Positions 38,761 through 48,194 of a DNA stretch of 64,000 bases are shown here, piece after piece. Source of the stretch: JAOUGY01 sp963785075. Lineage in GTDB: Bacteria > Actinomycetota > Acidimicrobiia > Spongiisociales > ZC4RG35. The first letter of the stretch is position 1; the number at the start of each line of letters is the position of its first letter. The translations under genes were made by a program, and so were the position numbers. The notes below the pieces were generated by a model. It worked only from the letters and a program-made list of their open reading frames with translations, did not search any database and was not told the DNA's origin. The DNA is taken from assembly GCA_963785075.1 (NCBI GenBank), contig CAWATW010000008.1, positions 1 through 64,000 of the forward strand, read 5' to 3'.

Positions 38761-39915
38761 TCAGAAATCGGCGAGGCGGCGCCGGTAGGCCTCCCACGCC
38801 TGACGAAGGTCTCCGATCGTGTCACCGCCGAACTTCCGCTGTATCTCTCGTGCGACCACGATTGCGACCATCTGCTCGGCCACGACTCCGGCCGCCGGAA
38901 CCGCCACGACGTCCGAGCGCTCGTAGAACGCCGACTCGGCCTTCTTCGATCCGACGTCGACGGTCTGAAGGCCCTTTCCGACCGTGGAGATCGGCTTCAT
39001 CGCCGCTCGGACCCGCAGCACGTCGCCCACCGACATTCCGCCCTCGGTGCCTCCGGCCTTGTTGGTCGTGCGGGTGAAACCGCTGTCGTCGTGGAAGATC
39101 TCGTCATGAGCCTCGGAGCCGCGGCGACGCGCAGTCTTGAACCCGTCTCCGATCTCCACGCCCTTGATCGCCTGGATCGACATCAATGCTTCGGCGAGCT
39201 CGGCGTCGAGCTTGCGATCCCAGTGGACGTGGCTCCCGATGCCCGGGACCAGGCCATACGTGAGTACCTCGACGACGCCTCCGAGCGTGTCGCGATCCTC
39301 CTTGGCGGCTTCGATCACCTCGATGATCCGCGCCTCGGCCGAACGGTCGAACACCCGGACCGGAGAGGCGTCGATCGCCTCGAGGTCGGCCGCCGTCGGC
39401 AGAGGCTCGGCGGGTGCCCCCGCGCCTCCGATCTCGACCACATGGCTGAAGACCGCCACCTCCAACTCGGCGAGCATCGCCTTGGCGGCATATCCAACCA
39501 CGGTCCGAGCTGCCGTCTCGCGGGCCGACGCTCGCTCCAATATGTCTCGCGCGTCGTGCGTGTCGTACTTCTGCATCCCGACGAGATCGGCATGCCCCGG
39601 TCGAGGTGTCGTCATCGGGCGCTTGGCGGTTCCGGGGTGAGGGCTCATCTCCTCGGCCCATTTCTCCGGGAATTCCGTGTTGTGGATGACGACTGCCACC
39701 GGTGACCCAAGTGTTCGACCGTGACGGACACCACCCATTATTTCGATCTCGTCGCGTTCGATGGCCATCCGGGGACCGCGACCGAAACCCAACGTCCTGC
39801 GAGCGAGCTCTGCCTTCAGCGCCGGTTGAAGAAACGGAATGCCGGCCGGGAGGCCCTCGATGACCGCCACCAAACCGGGGCCATGGGATTCCCCGGCCGT
39901 GATGAACCTGAACAT
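38761..39915 (-). CDS. aroC: Chorismate synthase
   Basis: A 384-residue enzyme that forms chorismate from EPSP with the help of reduced FMN. The signatures GESHGPGLVAVIEGLPAG (residues 8-25), GRTLGSPV and RASARETAARTVVGYAAKAML (around 129-149) are all present. Length is normal. It is the first of the aroC-aroB pair and lies 58 bases after the prepilin peptidase gene. Confidence 0.96.
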   Translation of the reverse strand: MFRFITAGESHGPGLVAVIEGLPAGIPFLQPALKAELARRTLGFGRGPRMAIERDEIEIMGGVRHGRTLGSPVAVVIHNTEFPEKWAEEMSPHPGTAKRPMTTPRPGHADLVGMQKYDTHDARDILERASARETAARTVVGYAAKAMLAELEVAVFSHVVEIGGAGAPAEPLPTAADLEAIDASPVRVFDRSAEARIIEVIEAAKEDRDTLGGVVEVLTYGLVPGIGSHVHWDRKLDAELAEALMSIQAIKGVEIGDGFKTARRRGSEAHDEIFHDDSGFTRTTNKAGGTEGGMSVGDVLRVRAAMKPISTVGKGLQTVDVGSKKAESAFYERSDVVAVPAAGVVAEQMVAIVVAREIQRKFGGDTIGDLRQAWEAYRRRLADF

Positions 39916-39973
39916 CGGGCGATCCTACCCGCCGACCGGGGAACGAATCTCAGAGCACTCCATCACCGGTGTG

Positions 39974-40690
39974 TCACCATCCGACACCGATGGCGAGCGC
40001 AGCCCACGATCCCAGGATCATCGCCGGACCGTACGGCAGCTCGTCGCCTCTCCCCGCCTTCCCGGTGGCAATGAGCCACAGGGCCGGGATCCCTCCGAAT
40101 ATGCCCGTGAGGAACAACCCCTGCGCCAACACCCTCCACCCCCAGAAGCCCAGAACGAGGCCGATCACAACGGCCATCTTCACGTCGCCCATTCCGAACC
40201 CGCCCCTGCTCGCCAACGCCACGACGAGGAGCAGAGCGAAGAAGGCGGCTCCGGCGAGCGCCCCACGGCCGAGATCGCCGATACGATCCTCGGCGATCGC
40301 GCCCGCCGCCAGCAGGACGGCCACGGCCGCCGTGCCGGGGTACAGCACACGATTGGGAATCAGCTTCTCGTCGAGATCGGTGACGGTGAGGACCGTCGTG
40401 AGCCCGATGAAGACGAGATGTGCCGGCAGGAGCCAACTCAGGCCGACAACGGCGGTGACGAGAGCCATCCCGGCTCCGGACAGCAGCCAGATGACGGGTT
40501 CTCGCCTTCGGACCTGGGCTCCACACGGGCCACATCGGATGGCGAACGGAGAACGACGCGCAGCCTCGCAGGACTCACACCTCGGACCGATGCCGTCGAA
40601 GGGCCGGCGTTCCGCGGCTCGAACACCGAGATGATGAAGGGTCGGTCCGAGCAACACTCCGATGAGCCCGAGCGTCGCCACTGCGGGCAT
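39974..40690 (-). CDS. Prepilin peptidase (A24 family)
   Basis: A 238-residue membrane aspartyl protease that removes the leader from type IV pilin-like proteins. The two catalytic aspartates are in TDLDEKLIPN (D105) and GFGMGDVKMA (D169, the GxGD motif). Two CxxC pairs (38/41 and 53/56) sit in the N-terminal cytoplasmic part, as in two-domain PilD-type enzymes. About seven membrane segments are expected. No pilin or pilus ATPase gene is in this window, so its substrates are elsewhere. A GTG two codons upstream is an alternative start. A prepilin peptidase-like gene near aroE is also known in mycobacteria. Confidence 0.88.
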   Translation of the reverse strand: MPAVATLGLIGVLLGPTLHHLGVRAAERRPFDGIGPRCESCEAARRSPFAIRCGPCGAQVRRREPVIWLLSGAGMALVTAVVGLSWLLPAHLVFIGLTTVLTVTDLDEKLIPNRVLYPGTAAVAVLLAAGAIAEDRIGDLGRGALAGAAFFALLLVVALASRGGFGMGDVKMAVVIGLVLGFWGWRVLAQGLFLTGIFGGIPALWLIATGKAGRGDELPYGPAMILGSWAALAIGVGW

Positions 40691-40712
40691 CAGCACCGAC
40701 GCACCGGCTCGA

Positions 40713-42440
40713 TCAGCGGTCGTTCTCGGAGATATCGCGAGCAGCGGCACCCATGCGCCGACGGCGGAGAAGCCCCATGCCGAACCCGGTCTCGTCGTCT
40801 TCCTTCTCGGGCTTGGCTTCGCCGGCGTCTTCATCGTCGGAGAGCGAGCTGAACACACTTTCGAGGAAACGGTCCGCCTCGGTGTCGGTCCCGGCTTGGC
40901 CCTCTTCGGCCGCGCCCATGGTCTCGGCCCACCAGCCGCGGGTCTTCTCGGGCTCGGACTCGCTGGTCTCGGTGATCCGCTCTGCAGCCCCTGACTCGGC
41001 GTCCGTGTCGGAAGCACCCACGGGGGCACCCCACGGAGACGTCTTGACGACCGACTCCTCTGAAGGAGTGTCGGCGGTCCACGGCGACGACCCCCACGGA
41101 GTCTCCGGCTCGTCGTTCACGGCCGGCTGCGAGCCGAGAGGCTCGTCGCTCCACCACGATGACGACTCGCCGGCGGCAGCGTCATCGGATTCGTCGGAGT
41201 CCACTTCGACGGCCTCGGCCGCCGGGGTAGGCGCCTCTGCCTCGAAATCGACCTCGGCTCGAGCCTCGACGCCGGCGTCGGCGTCGGCCTCGATGTCGAC
41301 CCGACCCCACACATCATCGGAGGCTTCGGATTCGACGTCGAGTGCCACCGATTCCGGGGCGATCTCGCCCATCTCGGCGTCCACGGCTTCGAGCTCGGGC
41401 TCTTCGACCGCGGGAAGGTCGGATGACCACCGTTCCTCGTGCGATTCGATCAGGGTCGGGCTCTCGTCGGCCGCTTCGAATTCGGCTGCCGCCGCGGCGG
41501 GCTCGTCGACCTCGGCAAGCTCCTCGTGCTCGACGGCGACGGTGCCTTCGACGGATTCGCCGACCGCCGACTCTGCCTCGCCTGCCGCCTCGCCGTGAGA
41601 GTCGGCTTCGTGGTCTACATCTGCGTACACCTCTTCGGTGTCCGCTGCCTCGGGGGCCTCCTCGGGCTGAGCCTCCTCGAATTCCTCTGGCTCGGACTCG
41701 GCGACGACGACCTCGGCCTGAGGAGCAGGGCCCTCGGTGATGCTCACCAGGCCATTGCGCAGGAGGGTGGCCACTTCACGGGCCGTTCGGAACTCGCTCC
41801 AACCGATGCGCTGGGCCACCTGCGCCGTGCTCGATCCGCCTTCGAGAGCGGCCAGGATCTGCCAAGTGGACGGGCTCAGTGTGACCGTGTCCTCGTGATC
41901 GAGGATGGGCACCATGCGGACCACTTTGTCGAGTTCGGGAAGCACCGTGCGGATGTCTTCCCACTCGAGGCTGCGACGGTCCGCCTCCGAGAGCACGACC
42001 TCGGAATCGAAGGTCTGCCCGGTGGGATACCGGGGGGCGAGCTCCACGACGAAATCGAAGGTACCCCGGCCGGTTCGCCGGATTCGGTACAAGCCCTCGA
42101 CCGATTCTTCCCGCACGAAGTCGGCCCACTCCGTGGACCCGACGTCGGGAGCCAGCGAGTCGGACACCGAAGCCCCGCTGAGCTCGACCTTCCGCAACGC
42201 CCCCTCCTCGACCAGCCGGCTGGAAACGAGTCGTCGGCGCAGCTCCACATCGGAGGCGGTGGTCGCGAACGCCAAGGCTCCGTTGGTGAGGAAGATGCGC
42301 CCTTGAACCCCGGCACTCTCGACGCGCAAGCAACCGGACTTGCGTGACCGTGCAAGCAGGCGGAGGACCTCTTCCAGGGGGAAGACCTCCAGGTTCCCGT
42401 TGAGCGACATCTGTTCTCCTGAATCGAACTTGGAACTCAT
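40713..42440 (-). CDS. DUF4388 (PATAN) protein with long acidic tail
   Basis: A 575-residue protein. Residues 12-130 are a DUF4388/PATAN domain (MSLNGNLEVFPLEEVLRLLA, RIFLTNGALAFATT), typical of proteins linked to gliding, twitching or gene control. Residues about 180-228 look like a winged helix (STWQILAALEGG, TAREVATLLRNGLVSI). From 230 to 540 the chain is a very acidic, Ala/Glu/Asp-rich low-complexity region with a few WSS and WGSSPW-like spots, and it ends in the basic patch LLRRRRMGAAARD. No signal peptide is seen. It starts in an ATGA overlap with aroE and lies 22 bases before the prepilin peptidase, suggesting a role in pilus control. Confidence 0.8.
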   Translation of the reverse strand: MSSKFDSGEQMSLNGNLEVFPLEEVLRLLARSRKSGCLRVESAGVQGRIFLTNGALAFATTASDVELRRRLVSSRLVEEGALRKVELSGASVSDSLAPDVGSTEWADFVREESVEGLYRIRRTGRGTFDFVVELAPRYPTGQTFDSEVVLSEADRRSLEWEDIRTVLPELDKVVRMVPILDHEDTVTLSPSTWQILAALEGGSSTAQVAQRIGWSEFRTAREVATLLRNGLVSITEGPAPQAEVVVAESEPEEFEEAQPEEAPEAADTEEVYADVDHEADSHGEAAGEAESAVGESVEGTVAVEHEELAEVDEPAAAAAEFEAADESPTLIESHEERWSSDLPAVEEPELEAVDAEMGEIAPESVALDVESEASDDVWGRVDIEADADAGVEARAEVDFEAEAPTPAAEAVEVDSDESDDAAAGESSSWWSDEPLGSQPAVNDEPETPWGSSPWTADTPSEESVVKTSPWGAPVGASDTDAESGAAERITETSESEPEKTRGWWAETMGAAEEGQAGTDTEADRFLESVFSSLSDDEDAGEAKPEKEDDETGFGMGLLRRRRMGAAARDISENDR

Positions 42441-43252
42441 GATTCGACTTCCCCCGCATCCTCCTTGAGGCATTTGTCCACAGAACCGTACATGATGCCT
42501 GGCGGCGGCGTCACGCCAAACCACAACTCGAACGATGCCTCCGCTTGAGCCGCAAGCAGAGAAATCCCCCCGGCCACCGCGACGCCGCGTCGCACGAGTG
42601 TTCGCTCTGCTGCGGTTTCGCCCTGTGCGTAGACCATCTCGAGGTATCCGGTGGCTGCGTCGAGAAACCGGTCCGGCATGACCTCTCCCTTCATGCCGAT
42701 CGGGGTGCAGTTGATGACCACTCCGCTCGGCACGCTGCCGTCCCAGGGGCGAACGTCCGCCGTGACACCACAACGCGCCGTCATCGCCCGGCCCGCATCG
42801 GGCCGCCTGGCCATCACGGTGATCTCGTGGTCCTCGAGGGCGATGAGGGAGGCGGCGGCGGCACCTCCCGTGCCCAGCACCACGAAGGGCCCTTCCGGCA
42901 TGCCCGACTCCTGCACGACACGACGTACGCCCACGATGTCGGTCGAGTGCCCCTCGATCGATGCGCCGGAACGTACCCAGGTGTTGACCGACTCTGCTCT
43001 CCGGGCCCCGTCGGCGAGGTGGTCCGCAAGCTCCGCCGCGAGCTGCTTGTGGGGCATCGTGATGTTGGCCCCGTCGAGCTCACCGGCTCGTATCGCAGCG
43101 GCCGCAGAGCGCATCCCCTCGGCATCGACCGTGCGACGTCCGTATTCCGCTTCCAATCCGAGTGCATCGAATGCAGCCGCGTGCATCACAGGCGAGAGCG
43201 AGTGCTCCACCGGATCCCCGAGCACCAAGAAACGCCGCGGTCTGACGCTCAC
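42437..43252 (-). CDS. aroE: Shikimate dehydrogenase
   Basis: A 271-residue NADPH-dependent enzyme that reduces dehydroshikimate. The substrate-binding half has VEHSLSPVMHAAAF (16-29) and NITMPHK (59-65, catalytic lysine). The nucleotide-binding half has VLGTGGAAAASL and NCTPIGM. It overlaps mltG and the DUF4388 gene by 4 bases each. It is separated from aroC and aroB by two pilus-type genes. Confidence 0.94.
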   Translation of the reverse strand: MSVRPRRFLVLGDPVEHSLSPVMHAAAFDALGLEAEYGRRTVDAEGMRSAAAAIRAGELDGANITMPHKQLAAELADHLADGARRAESVNTWVRSGASIEGHSTDIVGVRRVVQESGMPEGPFVVLGTGGAAAASLIALEDHEITVMARRPDAGRAMTARCGVTADVRPWDGSVPSGVVINCTPIGMKGEVMPDRFLDAATGYLEMVYAQGETAAERTLVRRGVAVAGGISLLAAQAEASFELWFGVTPPPGIMYGSVDKCLKEDAGEVES

Positions 43253-44376
43253 CCGAGCAACCCATCCTCACGGGCCTTGGCGACGTTGGCATTGTGCTCT
43301 TCGAGCGTCTCGGCGAAGGCGTGCGACCCGTCCTCCGCCGAAAGCACGTAGTACAGGAAGTCGGTCTCGGCCGGGCTGGCGGCGGCCTGCAGTGAGGCGA
43401 GACCGGGAGCCGAGATCGGTCCAGGCGGCAGCCCGCCGTACCTCCGCGTGTTGTAGGGAGAGTCGAAATCGACATCGATCTCGGCGGGATCACGCGTCTC
43501 TTGGGCGTAGAGCGTCGAGGCGTCGATGCCGAGGATCTCGCCGATCTCGAGACGGTTGCGCAACACGCTCGAAACGAGTGGCCGCTCTTCGGCGACCCGT
43601 ACCTCGGATTCGATGAGCGAGGCGACGATGATGCCCTCGTATCTGGTGAATCCGGCGGCCTCGAACTCGGTCCAGTCCACGGCGTCCATACGCACCTGCA
43701 TGGTCCGTGCCATCCGGTTCAGCATGTCGGCGGCGGTGGTGTTCTCCGAGAACTGATAGGTGTCGGGGAACAGCAACCCCTCCCAGTCGCCGAAATCCGG
43801 GTTGGCGGGAATCTCGTGCAGCGTGGTGCTGACGGCGCCCGAGAACAACGCCTGCTCGAACTCTTCACGTGGGATCTCGGATGCCTCCGACAGCACGTCG
43901 ATGATCTCGGTGACCCGCAGCCCCTCCCGGATGGTCACGTCGAACACCACCACCTTTGGGCCTGCGATCAACGTGTTGATCACGGCATCGGGATTCATGC
44001 CAGTCACCAGGTCGAACGTGCCCGCCTTCAGGGAATTGGCCACGCCTGCGGTGTCGACGGCCTCCTCGAACTGGCGGGCCGACCTCACCACACCGACCTC
44101 GGCGAGCAGAGCTCCGATGTCCTCGGCCGTGGCGCCACTGGGGATTTCGACTTCGATCGGAACTCCAGGTTCGACGTCGCTCACGACCTCGTCTTCGCTG
44201 GAGGTGAGGGCTTCGGACACCGTTCCTCCGAGCCACCTGGCAGCGGCCACCACGCCAATACCGGCGACCACCACCAGGACGATCACCACGATCGGCATGA
44301 CGAGGCGGCCGTAGCGGACCGGAGGATCGGGCTGCGGAGCGGGGACCGTTGGCGGCGACTCTGGAGGAGAGGTCAT
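43249..44376 (-). CDS. mltG: Endolytic murein transglycosylase MltG
   Basis: A 375-residue membrane-anchored enzyme that cleaves new peptidoglycan strands and sets their length. A Pro-rich cytoplasmic N-terminus is followed by one membrane helix (about 27-47), then the external YceG-like domain. The catalytic glutamate is E256 in VASLIESEVRVAEERPLV, and RRYGGLPPGPISAPGLASLQAA is the second family signature. I start at 44376 because the frame upstream overlaps ruvX. alaS-ruvX-mltG-aroE is a classic actinobacterial order. Confidence 0.93.
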   Translation of the reverse strand: MTSPPESPPTVPAPQPDPPVRYGRLVMPIVVIVLVVVAGIGVVAAARWLGGTVSEALTSSEDEVVSDVEPGVPIEVEIPSGATAEDIGALLAEVGVVRSARQFEEAVDTAGVANSLKAGTFDLVTGMNPDAVINTLIAGPKVVVFDVTIREGLRVTEIIDVLSEASEIPREEFEQALFSGAVSTTLHEIPANPDFGDWEGLLFPDTYQFSENTTAADMLNRMARTMQVRMDAVDWTEFEAAGFTRYEGIIVASLIESEVRVAEERPLVSSVLRNRLEIGEILGIDASTLYAQETRDPAEIDVDFDSPYNTRRYGGLPPGPISAPGLASLQAAASPAETDFLYYVLSAEDGSHAFAETLEEHNANVAKAREDGLLG

Positions 44377-44410
44377 CGATTGGTTCCGGATACGGGGGCA
44401 GGGGCATGGG

Positions 44411-44818
44411 TCATCTTCGTTCCAGGTACTGGCGAAGGATGACGGCCGCCGCCACTTTATCCACGTTCGCACGCCTATCTCTGCGTTTGACGCCGCCTTC
44501 CAGCATCGCCTGTTCGGCAGTATGTGTGGTGAAGCGCTCGTCGACGAACACCACCTCGACCCCGGTCTCGACGGCAACCAGTTCTCCGAATGCCCGGGCG
44601 GCATGGGCGGCCGGGCCTTCGATCCCGGACAGGCCGACCGGAAGCCCCACCACGATCACCGTCGGCCGGTATTCCCCCACGAGACGGGAAACGTGATCGA
44701 TGGCGGAATCCGTGGGAATCACCTCCAGTGGGCCCGCCGTGATTCGGAGCACGTCTGAGACGGCTACCCCGATTCGCTTGCTTCCGTAGTCGAAGGCGAG
44801 AACCCGACCGGCAGTCAC
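44411..44818 (-). CDS. ruvX: Putative pre-16S rRNA nuclease RuvX/YqgF
   Basis: A 135-residue RNase H-fold protein thought to trim the 5' end of 16S rRNA precursor or to process recombination intermediates. AFDYGSKRIGVAVSD (9-23) holds the first catalytic aspartate; VVGLPVGLSG and FVDERFTTHTAEQ follow with the others. It overlaps alaS by 4 bases, the standard arrangement. Confidence 0.93.
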   Translation of the reverse strand: MTAGRVLAFDYGSKRIGVAVSDVLRITAGPLEVIPTDSAIDHVSRLVGEYRPTVIVVGLPVGLSGIEGPAAHAARAFGELVAVETGVEVVFVDERFTTHTAEQAMLEGGVKRRDRRANVDKVAAAVILRQYLERR

Positions 44819-47439
44819 AATCCGCCGAGTGTCTGACCGACTCGCTCCCGCGCGATATCGATCGCCGGGGTCAACTGATCGCCTTTCGGCCCACCGGCTT
44901 GGGCGAGTTCCGGATCCCGCGAGCCACCACCGCCCATCTGACGGGCGGCGTCGGCGATGAGTTCGGCGGCAGACACACCGGCGTCGACCAGATCGCGGGT
45001 GACCGCCGCCACCAGTGCTCCCTTGCCGGAGTTGGTGGCGCCGAGGACGACCACACCTCGCTGGAGGCGATCGCGCACCGAGGTGGCCAGTTGACGCAGC
45101 TGCTCGGGTGCGAGCTCACCGACCGAGTCGACCACCATCGAAGCTTCGCCGAACGTGGCTGCGTTGCCGGCGAGCTCGGCGGCCAGCGCCGAGCGGCGCT
45201 GGCCGCGGATCCCCTCGATCTCGGTCTCCAGCTCCTCGACCTTGGCCAAGAGCGCCTCGACCCGGGCCGGGACCTCCGTCGGAGGGGTTCGCAACAGTCG
45301 TCCGGTTCCGTCGAGCGCATCCCGGACCTTCACCAGGTGTTCGTAGGCAGCTTCACCGGTGAGTGCCTCGAGACGTCGGATGTTCGAACCTATGGAGGCC
45401 TCCGAGAGGATGAGCAACGGTCCCACCTCACCGGCCGTGTGGGTGTGCGTACCGCCACAGAACTCGACCGAATAATCCCCGACCTTCACCACGCGGACGG
45501 TGTCCCCGTACTTGTCGCCGAAGAAGGCCAGCGCGCCCATTGCCTTGGCATCGTCCTGGCTGGTGACCGTGGTGCTCACCTCGGCGTTGGCGATCAACCG
45601 CTGATTGCTGATCCGCTCGAGCTCGGCCAGCTCCTCGGGGGTCATTCCCTGGAAGTGACTGAAGTCGAATCGCAGCCGGCCCGGTTCGACGAGAGACCCC
45701 GCCTGGTGCGCATGGTCACCCACGACCTCACGCAGCGTGGCGTGCACCACGTGGGTTCCCGTGTGCGATTTGCGGATCCGGGCCCGTCTCGGCGAGTCGA
45801 TCTGTAGATCGGCGTCCTGGCCGGCTGCGATCGTGCCTGACACGACCTTGGCGCGATGACCGTGGAATCCCTGCACGGCGTGCTGCACATCGTGCACCGC
45901 GAGCGCACCCGTCGCCGTCTTGATGCTTCCGGTGTCGCCGATCTGGCCGCCGGACTCCCCGTAGAACGGAGTTCGATCCAGGAAGACCTCGACCTCTTGC
46001 CCGTGCTCGGCGGCGTCCACCAACTCGCCCTCGCGAACGATTGCGAGGATCCGGCCTTGCGCGGCCTCCTCGCCGTAGCCGACGAAGTCGGTGAGCCCGA
46101 CGTCGTCCAGGATCGCTCGATAGAACTCGCCTCTGGCGGCTTCGTCGCCACCCTTCCAGTTCTTCTTGGCGCGCCGCCGTTGCTCGTCCATCGCCGACTC
46201 GAAGCCGGGCACGTCGACATCGAAGCCACGCTCCGAGGCGATTTCGGTGGTCAGCTCGATCGGGAACCCGAAGGTGTCGTGGAGCTTGAACGCCACGTCG
46301 CCGGGCAGGGCGGTGCCGTTGTGGAGCCGTTCCAGTTCGGTGTCGAGCAGTTGATGACCTGATTCGAGGGTGCGCCGGAAGCGATCCTCTTCCCGGGAGA
46401 CGACATCGACGATGAAATCCTTGCGTTCTGCGATGTTCGTGTACCAGTCGCCCATCGCCGCCACGGTGGCCTCGACCAGACGCGGTGTGATCAGGCCCTC
46501 ACCGCCGAGCTGCCAGGCGTGGCGTACGGCACGGCGGATGATCCGGCGGAGGATGTAGCCCCTGCCCTCGTTCGAAGGCATCACCTGGTCACCGATCAGA
46601 AAGGTCATCGTCCGGCCGTGGTCGGCCAGGATGCGCAGCGACACGTCGACCATCGGGTCGTCGCCGTAGGTGGTCCCCGTGAATTGCTCGGCGGCGTGGC
46701 GGAGGGGCAGGACCGTGTCGACCTCGAACACCGAACCTGCGCCCTGGAGGATCATGGCGAGCCGTTCGAGTCCCATCCCCGTGTCGATGTTCTTGGTGGG
46801 GAGCTCACCGATCACGTGATAGGGGCGGTCCTGGACGTTCTGCATGAACACGAGGTTCCAGATCTCGACGAAACGCTCCTCTCCGCCACCGATGGGACCG
46901 CCATCGGCGCCGAATTCTGGGCCGCGGTCGTAGAAGATCTCCGCGCACGGCCCGCACGGGCCAGGAACGCCCATCTGCCAGAAGTTGTCCTTGCCCCCAC
47001 GCTGGACCCGATCCGCAGGAACACCGACGTGGTCGACCCACAGCGCCGCCGCCTGGTCGTCGTCTTCGTAGGCGGTGTACCAGAGCCGATCGGGATCGAG
47101 GCCGAAGCCCTTTGTGAGGAGATCGTTGGCCCACGCCATCGCCTCCTTCTTGAAGTAGTCGCCAAAGCTGAAATTGCCCAGCATCTCGAAGAACGACATG
47201 TGACGGACGGTCGTCCCGATGATGTCGATGTCGATGGTGCGGACCGACTTCTGGATCGAAACGGCACGCTTGTAAGGAGCGGGCTCTTCTCCCAGGAAGT
47301 AGGGCTTGAACGGGACCATGCCGGCGTTGGTCAAGAGGAGCGTCGGGTCGACCGGGATCAGAGATGCAGAAGGTCGAACCGTATGTCCTCTCTCTTCGAA
47401 GAACTCGAGGAAGGTGCGGCGAATCGTGGTGGAGTCCAT
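44815..47439 (-). CDS. alaS: Alanyl-tRNA synthetase
   Basis: An 874-residue class II synthetase with catalytic (1-250), tRNA-recognition (250-460), editing (about 560-720) and C-terminal DHHA1/C-Ala (720-874) domains. The start TTIRRTFLEFFEERGHTV is the family N-terminus. The editing site shows SHTGTHVVHATLRE (first zinc histidines) and CGGTHTHTAGEVG (second). GGGSRDPELAQAGG near the C-terminus is the glycine-rich DHHA1 motif. Length is normal. No T-box is visible upstream. Confidence 0.96.
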   Translation of the reverse strand: MDSTTIRRTFLEFFEERGHTVRPSASLIPVDPTLLLTNAGMVPFKPYFLGEEPAPYKRAVSIQKSVRTIDIDIIGTTVRHMSFFEMLGNFSFGDYFKKEAMAWANDLLTKGFGLDPDRLWYTAYEDDDQAAALWVDHVGVPADRVQRGGKDNFWQMGVPGPCGPCAEIFYDRGPEFGADGGPIGGGEERFVEIWNLVFMQNVQDRPYHVIGELPTKNIDTGMGLERLAMILQGAGSVFEVDTVLPLRHAAEQFTGTTYGDDPMVDVSLRILADHGRTMTFLIGDQVMPSNEGRGYILRRIIRRAVRHAWQLGGEGLITPRLVEATVAAMGDWYTNIAERKDFIVDVVSREEDRFRRTLESGHQLLDTELERLHNGTALPGDVAFKLHDTFGFPIELTTEIASERGFDVDVPGFESAMDEQRRRAKKNWKGGDEAARGEFYRAILDDVGLTDFVGYGEEAAQGRILAIVREGELVDAAEHGQEVEVFLDRTPFYGESGGQIGDTGSIKTATGALAVHDVQHAVQGFHGHRAKVVSGTIAAGQDADLQIDSPRRARIRKSHTGTHVVHATLREVVGDHAHQAGSLVEPGRLRFDFSHFQGMTPEELAELERISNQRLIANAEVSTTVTSQDDAKAMGALAFFGDKYGDTVRVVKVGDYSVEFCGGTHTHTAGEVGPLLILSEASIGSNIRRLEALTGEAAYEHLVKVRDALDGTGRLLRTPPTEVPARVEALLAKVEELETEIEGIRGQRRSALAAELAGNAATFGEASMVVDSVGELAPEQLRQLATSVRDRLQRGVVVLGATNSGKGALVAAVTRDLVDAGVSAAELIADAARQMGGGGSRDPELAQAGGPKGDQLTPAIDIARERVGQTLGGL

Positions 47440-47546
47440 TGAGCCCGCGAGGTTAGTGAGTCGCGCCCAGCCCGGGAACCGACTTCACGCGGCAAGTCGC
47501 TTGCCAGTGGGCTCCTCGCGGAGCAGGCGGCCGACCGGCGCCGGAC

Positions 47547-47765
47547 CTACGTCGTGGGTTCGGCGGATCGACGCGACCGGCGGATGCGCTGGCTGTGTGG
47601 GGCGTTCGGGCGCACCACACGAGCGGCGAGATCCAGGATGTCGGCACCGGTGTGCGCGGCCGCGGTGCGCACGTCGACGGGGCGAGGTGTGCGGCGGAGC
47701 GCCCGGACGGTCACGAAACCACCCGCCACCAGACCCGTGGCGAACCACCAGAGACGATCGAACAT
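47547..47765 (-). CDS. Small membrane protein (DUF6167-like)
   Basis: A 72-residue protein with one N-terminal membrane helix (WWFATGLVAGGFVTVRAL, about 6-23) followed by a basic, Arg-rich tail. In Streptomyces a similar small protein (DUF6167) lies directly upstream of alaS, and position plus layout agree here, though sequence similarity is low. It ends 107 bases before alaS. Function is unknown. A different start or a chance ORF cannot be excluded for such a short gene. Confidence 0.55.
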   Translation of the reverse strand: MFDRLWWFATGLVAGGFVTVRALRRTPRPVDVRTAAAHTGADILDLAARVVRPNAPHSQRIRRSRRSAEPTT

Positions 47766-47792
47766 CGGCCAAATCGTACTCGGTCGCCGACC

Positions 47793-48194
47793 TCACATGG
47801 GAGTGTCGCGAACCGCGAACTGGAACGTCGCCAGCCCCGCCAGCTTCTTGTCCACCGTCACCTCCGCCCGCACGGTGGCGAGGGTCCTGCCGGCTGTCAT
47901 CACCTGCGCGTGTGCCATGACTTCGACGTCGGCGGTGACGGGACGGGCGAGGGTCATGTGGGAACCGATGGTGGCCGCGTGGATCTCGCGGGCGGCGAGG
48001 GCATAGGCGGCAGCGGTGTCCATGAGAGCGAAGGCGTGGCTGCCGTGAACGATGCCAAACGAATTGTGGAGGTCGGAATGCGGGCGCCCGCGGAGCGTGA
48101 CGCCCTCCTTCGTGGCGGACACGAGCTCGATCCCCAGACGCTCCAGCATCACCCCGTCTGCGGCGAGCACGCGCTCGAGCAAGGAGTTGCTCAT
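47793..48194 (-). CDS. PaaI-type hotdog thioesterase
   Basis: A 133-residue single hotdog domain, likely an acyl-CoA thioesterase acting on phenylacetyl- or hydroxybenzoyl-type substrates. HNSFGIVHGSHAFALMDTAAAYAL (43-66) contains the family loop and helix, with the catalytic region HG (50-51) and D59. I start at 48194 (MSNSLLERVLA); upstream sequence overlaps the next gene. It overlaps the dehydrogenase gene stop by 4 bases. The real substrate is not readable from sequence. Confidence 0.8.
   Translation of the reverse strand: MSNSLLERVLAADGVMLERLGIELVSATKEGVTLRGRPHSDLHNSFGIVHGSHAFALMDTAAAYALAAREIHAATIGSHMTLARPVTADVEVMAHAQVMTAGRTLATVRAEVTVDKKLAGLATFQFAVRDTPM

Noticed and set aside
47453..47796. 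Two overlapping alternative frames in the gap upstream of alaS
   Set aside because: Only the 72-codon frame at 47547-47765 has a membrane helix and the expected position; the others are Arg/Pro-rich shadows.
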